Shown piece after piece: positions 32,964-37,407 of a stretch of 37,407 bases of DNA. This DNA is from Gammaproteobacteria bacterium. Lineage in GTDB: Bacteria; Pseudomonadota; Gammaproteobacteria; Nevskiales; Nevskiaceae. Location of the stretch: NCBI GenBank assembly GCA_026398875.1, contig JAPLSB010000020.1, positions 1-37,407 of the forward strand. Direction: 5' to 3'. Every line of letters starts with the position of its first letter. Position 1 is the first letter of the stretch. The position numbers were made by a program, and so were the translations under genes. Under the pieces are notes generated by a model, which saw only the letters and a list, made by a program, of their open reading frames with translations, was not told the origin of the DNA and made no database searches.

Positions 32964-33980
32964 ATGGCAGCCCTGCACATCGCCCGGATCCGCGAACGGC
33001 TGCGGCAAGCCGGCGCCGCGCCGATCCACGAGCAGCGCCTGCTGCGCCTGTGGCTGCAGGGCAAGGCTCTGATCGGTGCGCCGAGCCTCGACAACTTCCT
33101 GCCGCACACCGTCCGGCAGGCGCTGCCGGCACTGGCAGCCGATCTGGCGGCACTGCTGGATCTGCGTTCGGTGCATCCCAGCGAGGACGGCTCCGAACGC
33201 CTGCTGCTGGGACTCGGCGACGGCCAGACCATCGAAAGCGTGCTGCTGCCGCGTGACGGGCTGTGCGTGTCGACGCAGGTCGGCTGCGCGGTCGGCTGCG
33301 TGTTCTGCATGACCGGCCGCAGCGGCCTGATTCGCCATGTCGACAGTGCCGAAATCGTTGCTCAGGTGGTGCTGGCGCGCAGCCGCCGAACGGTCACCAA
33401 GGTGGTATTCATGGGCATGGGCGAGCCGGCCCACAACCTGGACGCCGTGCTCGAAGCGATCGACGTGCTCGGCACCTGTGGCGGCATCGCTCACAAGAAG
33501 CTGGTGTTCTCCACCGTCGGCGATCCGCGCGTGTTCGAACGCCTGCCGCTGGGGCCGGTGAAGCCGGCGCTTGCCCTGTCGCTGCACAGCACCGACGCTG
33601 CACTGCGCGAACAACTGCTGCCGCGCGCACCGCGCATCGCACCCGAGGAACTGGTGGCGCGCGGCGAAGACTACGCGCGCCGCACCGGCTACCCGATCCA
33701 GTACCAGTGGACCTTGCTCGACGGCATCAACGACAGCCCTGCCGAATGCGACGGCATCGTCCGCCTGCTGAAGGGCCGCCATGCCGTGCTCAACCTGATT
33801 CCGTACAACGCGGTCGACGAATTGCCGTTCAGGCGCCCGAGCTGGGACCGTGCCGTGGCGATGGCGAAAGACCTGCACCGGCGCGGCGTGCTGACCAAGC
33901 TGCGGCAATCGGCCGGGCAGGACATCGACGGCGGCTGCGGGCAATTGCGGGCGCGGGCGGCGGCCGCACGACGCTGCTGA
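32964..33980 (+). CDS. RlmN-like radical SAM RNA methyltransferase (short paralogue)
   Basis: 338 aa against about 370-385 for RlmN. The radical-SAM cluster motif CxxxCxxC is C108-C112-C115 in VGCAVGCVFCMTG. GMGEPAHNLDAV, KLVFSTVGDP, LALSLHSTD and YQWTLLDGINDS follow the RlmN/Cfr pattern. The mechanistic Cys near the C terminus is C325 in GQDIDGGCGQLR. RlmN makes 2-methyladenosine at A2503 of 23S rRNA and A37 of tRNAs. The N-terminal RNA-binding part is short and divergent, so this may be a second, different methyltransferase. It is annotated only as RlmN-like and not as Cfr, which would imply drug resistance that sequence alone does not show. The start is ATG 32964. Confidence 0.9.
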   Translation: MAALHIARIRERLRQAGAAPIHEQRLLRLWLQGKALIGAPSLDNFLPHTVRQALPALAADLAALLDLRSVHPSEDGSERLLLGLGDGQTIESVLLPRDGLCVSTQVGCAVGCVFCMTGRSGLIRHVDSAEIVAQVVLARSRRTVTKVVFMGMGEPAHNLDAVLEAIDVLGTCGGIAHKKLVFSTVGDPRVFERLPLGPVKPALALSLHSTDAALREQLLPRAPRIAPEELVARGEDYARRTGYPIQYQWTLLDGINDSPAECDGIVRLLKGRHAVLNLIPYNAVDELPFRRPSWDRAVAMAKDLHRRGVLTKLRQSAGQDIDGGCGQLRARAAAARRC

Positions 33981-34212
33981 TGGGCTGATCGGAGCCACAA
34001 GCAGCCGTTGGCCGTTGGCAGCTAACCGATCCTCGAATGACCCTGCCGGCCAAGTCTTTGAGACGCGCCGCGATGGTTTCGAGTGATTTCCAGGCTTGTC
34101 GCCACGGCCTGCGTCAGCGGCTTGAAGCCCGACATTGGGATTTCGTAATGAAGGCGTGAGCGCCGCTCCAGATCAGATCGCTAGGCTCCACGCGGGTCTG
34201 ATCGAGCGCGAC
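33981..34212. other. Intergenic stretch with no clear gene
   Basis: 232 bases between the RlmN-like gene and the RND adaptor. It has a repetitive part near 34008-34022 (GCCGTTGGCCGTTGG) and is less GC-rich than its flanks. A 38-codon minus-strand frame (MSGFKPLTQAVATS...) lies in its middle but shows no family features. It may be the remnant of a small insertion. Confidence 0.4.
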
Positions 34213-35202
34213 ATGCATAGCCTGCGAATTGTTCTGGTCATCTCGTCGCTGATGACCGCCGCTTGTCGAGAAGCCGGAACAGCGGCGCCGGCGGTATCAC
34301 CGGCCAAGGTCGAGCCGGTGAGCGCGGAAGCGAACGTGCTGACCATCACGCTGACCCCTGAAGCACGGCAGCGTCTTGGCGTGGCAACGGTTGAGGTAGC
34401 CATGCGGAGCAGCTCGGCCATTCGCCTGACGACGGGTGAAGTCGTCAACGCGCCCATCGGTGCGAGCGATGTGCCCACGATCTCGACCAGCGACTTCGCG
34501 GCACTTGCCGGCCGGCAGGCTGCGGCCGATGCCGAACTGCATCGTGCGCGGGCGGCCCTGACGCTTGCGCAGCAGATGGCTCAGCGCGCCGACGCGCTGC
34601 TGAGCGAGGAAGCCGGCAGCGCCCGCGTGCGCGACGAAGCGGTCGCTCAACGCGCGGCTGCCGAAGCGGCACTTGCTGCAGCACGGGCACAGCGCGAACT
34701 GCTCGGCCCCGACCCCGCGGCCATTCACGGCAAGACAACGCTCTGGGTGCGCGTGCCGGTGATTGCCACCGACCTCTCGCGGCTGTCAGCCGACCAGCCC
34801 GCTTACATCGGTGTTCCAGGCGCTGACGCCCCGACGCGCAAGGCGCTACCGGTCCGCACGCTGCCCACGGCGAATCCGGCGGCGGGCACCACAGACATCT
34901 ACTACCGTTTCGACAATGACGATCAGGCCTACCGGCTCGGTCAGCGCGTCGCGGTCGCCGTGCCGCTGAAGGGATCGGCGCAGGGGCTGGCGATACCGGC
35001 GGCGGCGGTGGTCAGCGATATTCACGGCGGCGCATGGGTGTATCGACAAGTCGACGAACGCCACTATCAGCGCCAGCGCGTCGAAGTGGCGAGGCGTGAC
35101 GGCGACGACCTGATCCTGGCGCGTGGGCTGGCGGCAGGCGACGAGATCGTCACGGCGGGCGCGGCCGAGCTGTTCGGCTACGAGTTCGGCATCGGACGCT
35201 GA
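34213..35202 (+). CDS. RND efflux adaptor lipoprotein with a reduced core
   Basis: 329 aa from ATG 34213. The signal ends in the lipobox MTAAC (Cys 18), so it is lipid-anchored in the periplasm. [16 protein letters not shown] and [13 protein letters not shown] match the start of CzcB/CusB-type adaptors, and a short helical hairpin follows ([21 protein letters not shown]...[19 protein letters not shown]). [24 protein letters not shown] and [22 protein letters not shown] match the barrel and membrane-proximal parts. The two lipoyl half-motifs expected on either side of the hairpin are missing or very short: [18 protein letters not shown] runs straight into the helix. The pump gene starts two bases after the stop. 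An outer-membrane channel gene is not seen. Confidence 0.85.
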   Translation: MHSLRIVLVISSLMTAACREAGTAAPAVSPAKVEPVSAEANVLTITLTPEARQRLGVATVEVAMRSSSAIRLTTGEVVNAPIGASDVPTISTSDFAALAGRQAAADAELHRARAALTLAQQMAQRADALLSEEAGSARVRDEAVAQRAAAEAALAAARAQRELLGPDPAAIHGKTTLWVRVPVIATDLSRLSADQPAYIGVPGADAPTRKALPVRTLPTANPAAGTTDIYYRFDNDDQAYRLGQRVAVAVPLKGSAQGLAIPAAAVVSDIHGGAWVYRQVDERHYQRQRVEVARRDGDDLILARGLAAGDEIVTAGAAELFGYEFGIGR

Positions 35203-35204
35203 CG

Positions 35205-37407
35205 ATGCTCGCCTGGCTGGTGGAAACCGCGCTGCGCCAGCGCGTCATCGTGCTGGGTCTTGCTGCGGCGCTGATCGTGATCGGCCTCGCCGCATCGCGC
35301 GAGGTGCCGCTCGACGTATTCCCGGAATTCGCGCCGCCGATGGTCGAGATCCAGACCGAGGCACCGGGGCTGTCGACCGAGGAAGTCGAGCAGTTGATCG
35401 CGGTGCCGATCGAGATTGCGGTCAGCGGTGTGCCGGATCTCGTGACCGTCCGTTCGAAATCAGTGCTGGGGCTGTCGTCGGTGGTACTGCTGTTCAAGCG
35501 CGGTAGTGATGCGATCCAGATCCGTCAGCTGGTCCAGGAGCGGCTTGCACAGGTGCGTGCGGCCTTGCCGGTTGCCGCGCGTGCGCCGGTGATGCTGCCG
35601 CCGCTGTCCTCGACCAGCCGGGCAATGAAGATTGGTATCTCGTCCACCACACTCGACGTCATGCAGCTGTCGGAACGGGTGCGTTGGACCATCCGGCCAA
35701 GGTTGATGGCGGTACCCGGTGTTGCCAATGTCGCGGTCTGGGGCCAGCGCGACCGGCAGTTGCAGATCCTGGTCGACCCGGATCGCCTGCGGATCGCCGG
35801 CGTCAGCCTTGCCGAACTGCGCGCAGCGGCGGGCGACGCGGTGCTGGTTGGCGGCGGCGGCTATCTCGATACGCCCAATCAGCGGCTGGCCGTGCAGCAG
35901 CGCGGCGCAATCCAGACGGCGGACGATCTGGCGCAGGCGGTGATCCGCCTGCAAGGCGACGCGCCGATCCGCATCGGCGATGTCGCTACCGTCACCGATG
36001 GTTACGCCGCACCGATCGGCAGCGCCATCATCAATGACGGCCCGGGCCTGCTGCTGATCGTCGAAAAACAACCGACCGCGAACACGCTGGCCTTGACCCG
36101 CAGCGTCGAAGCCGCACTCGCCGAACTGAAGCCCGGGCTCGCCGGTGTCGAGATCGACAGCGAGATCTTCCGGCCGGCGACCTTCATCGAACGCTCGATC
36201 GACAATCTCAGCCAGGCGCTGCTGACCGGCTGCCTGCTGGTCGCCGTGGTGCTGATCCTGTTCACCCGCGACTGGCGGCAGGCGCTGATCAGCCTGACGG
36301 CGATTCCGCTGTCGCTGCTCGGTGCCGGACTGGTGCTGCTGTGGAGCGGTCAGACGATCAACGTGATGGTGATCGCCGGCCTGGTGATTGCGCTCGGTGA
36401 GGTGGTCGACGACGCGATCATCGATGTCGAGAACATCGCTCGGCGGCTGCGGCTGAACCGCGAGGCCGTTGCCCCGCGTTCGTCTTTTGCCGTGGTGCTC
36501 GCCGCCTCGCTGGAAGTGCGCTCTGCGGTGGTGTTCGCATCGGCGATCGTGATGCTGCTGTTCCTGCCGATCTTCTTTCTCGACGGTGTGGCCGGTACTT
36601 TCTTCCGGCCGCTGGCGGTGGCCTATGTGTTGGCGATTGCCGCCTCGCTGCTGGTAGCGCTGGTGGTGACGCCGGCGCTGTGCCTGATGCTGCTGCCGAA
36701 ACGGCCGGAAGCTGCAAGCGATACCAAGCTGGTGGCCGGGATCAAGCGGCATTACGGCCGGCTGCTGCCGAAGCTGGTCGCCCGACCGCGGCTGGCGATG
36801 GCGGTCGTTGTCGGTGGTCTGGCCATCACCATCGGCAGCCAGGCCGGCTTCAAGCAGCAGTTTCTGCCGGACTTCCAGGAAACCGATTTCCTGATGCACT
36901 GGGTCGAAAAGCCGGGTACCTCGATTGAAGCGATGGAGCGGATCACCACAAGGGTGTCGAAGGAGCTGCGGGCAATTCCCGGCGTCCGCAATTTCGGCTC
37001 CCACATCGGCCGCGCTGAAGTCGCCGATGAAGTGGTCGGACCAAACTTCACCGAGCTGTGGATCAGCCTCGATGCAGCCGCCGACTATCAGGCCAGCGTG
37101 CAGCGCATTCAGCAGGTGATCGCCGGCTATCCGGGCCTGTATCGCGATGTGCTGACCTATCTGCGCGAGCGGATCAAGGAAGTGCTGAGCGGCGCCGGGT
37201 CGACCATCGCGGTGCGGATCTTCGGGCCCGATCAGGGCGAGCTGCGCGCCGCGGCCGAAAGGGTCCGGGCTGCGCTGGCGGCGATTCCCGGCGTCGCCGA
37301 TCTGAAAGTGGAGCAGCAGGTGCTGGTGCCGCAGATCCAGATCCGGCCGCGCCCGGCCGACCTCGCGCTGTTCGGCATGACGGCCGGCGAAGTGCGGCGC
37401 CAGGCGC
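35205..37407 (+). CDS. RND efflux pump permease, CzcA/CusA-like, 3' end outside the window
   Basis: The frame runs from ATG 35205 without a stop to the window edge (734 codons of about 1020-1050 expected). Family features: N-terminal helix [50 protein letters not shown], a porter domain with [15 protein letters not shown], and helices 2-6 including [26 protein letters not shown]. Helix 4 reads [23 protein letters not shown], with the acidic pair used in proton relay. The second porter region starts near residue 550. The PEFAPP segment and lipoprotein adaptor fit the heavy-metal-efflux-like branch, but the helix 4 acids differ from classical CzcA, so the substrate is left open. Truncated only by the window. 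Confidence 0.93.
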   Translation, partial: MLAWLVETALRQRVIVLGLAAALIVIGLAASREVPLDVFPEFAPPMVEIQTEAPGLSTEEVEQLIAVPIEIAVSGVPDLVTVRSKSVLGLSSVVLLFKRGSDAIQIRQLVQERLAQVRAALPVAARAPVMLPPLSSTSRAMKIGISSTTLDVMQLSERVRWTIRPRLMAVPGVANVAVWGQRDRQLQILVDPDRLRIAGVSLAELRAAAGDAVLVGGGGYLDTPNQRLAVQQRGAIQTADDLAQAVIRLQGDAPIRIGDVATVTDGYAAPIGSAIINDGPGLLLIVEKQPTANTLALTRSVEAALAELKPGLAGVEIDSEIFRPATFIERSIDNLSQALLTGCLLVAVVLILFTRDWRQALISLTAIPLSLLGAGLVLLWSGQTINVMVIAGLVIALGEVVDDAIIDVENIARRLRLNREAVAPRSSFAVVLAASLEVRSAVVFASAIVMLLFLPIFFLDGVAGTFFRPLAVAYVLAIAASLLVALVVTPALCLMLLPKRPEAASDTKLVAGIKRHYGRLLPKLVARPRLAMAVVVGGLAITIGSQAGFKQQFLPDFQETDFLMHWVEKPGTSIEAMERITTRVSKELRAIPGVRNFGSHIGRAEVADEVVGPNFTELWISLDAAADYQASVQRIQQVIAGYPGLYRDVLTYLRERIKEVLSGAGSTIAVRIFGPDQGELRAAAERVRAALAAIPGVADLKVEQQVLVPQIQIRPRPADLALFGMTAGEVRRQA

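Noticed and set aside
35460..37004. A 514-codon minus-strand frame opposite the RND pump
   Set aside because: The pump frame carries clear family motifs along the same DNA; this frame is His/Gln/Arg-rich with none.

Overview
A 37.4 kb stretch of a high-GC (mid-60s % by eye) Gram-negative chromosome. The lolC-lolD-comEC order, class I GluRS, RlmN-type enzyme and CYP153 alkane-hydroxylase genes suggest a gammaproteobacterium near Xanthomonadales/Nevskiales. That placement is inference: no rRNA or tRNA gene is present to fix it. About 31 protein genes are supported. I saw no tRNA, rRNA, CRISPR array, complete insertion sequence or replication origin.

Layout. (1) 1-1078: the end of an integron-type cassette array read leftward, with two 68-bp attC sites and three cassette genes of unknown function, one cut by the window edge. 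No integrase gene lies beside it. (2) 1079-1463: non-coding border with a hairpin. (3) 1464-5526: a leftward 2-oxo acid dehydrogenase operon (E1alpha, E1beta, E2) with a VapBC-like toxin-antitoxin pair between E1beta and E2. (4) 5722-7227: a family-39/PMT-like membrane glycosyltransferase. (5) 7359-12240: lolC, a DUF559 endonuclease-like gene between inverted palindromes, lolD and comEC. (6) 12237-14449, leftward: a HisI-type cyclohydrolase, a low-complexity lipoprotein and a double-length QueD/PTPS-like protein. (7) 14583-20325: gltX, then a 1401-residue membrane protein with Cache-type sensor regions and what looks like a dead P-loop module. (8) 20373-26300, leftward: a MacAB/DevBCA-like export operon (adaptor, thioredoxin-like protein, ATPase, two FtsX-type permeases, VOC protein). 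(9) 26421-29305: CYP153 and its [2Fe-2S] ferredoxin, divergent from an AraC-type regulator. (10) 29403-33980: an LpxH-like phosphoesterase, DUF1330 protein, nitroreductase with a histone-like tail, fructose-1,6-bisphosphatase and a short RlmN-like radical SAM enzyme. (11) 34213-37407: an RND efflux lipoprotein adaptor with an unusually reduced core, and its pump, cut by the window end.

How the genes work together. Several blocks serve the envelope: LolCD lipoprotein release, the ABC exporter, the RND pump, the glycosyltransferase and the LpxH-like enzyme. Others serve carbon use: the oxo-acid dehydrogenase, the CYP153 system and FBPase. The best candidates for something undescribed are the large sensor/pseudo-ATPase membrane protein (16120-20325), the integrase-less cassette array, and the palindrome-bounded DUF559 gene inserted between lolC and lolD.
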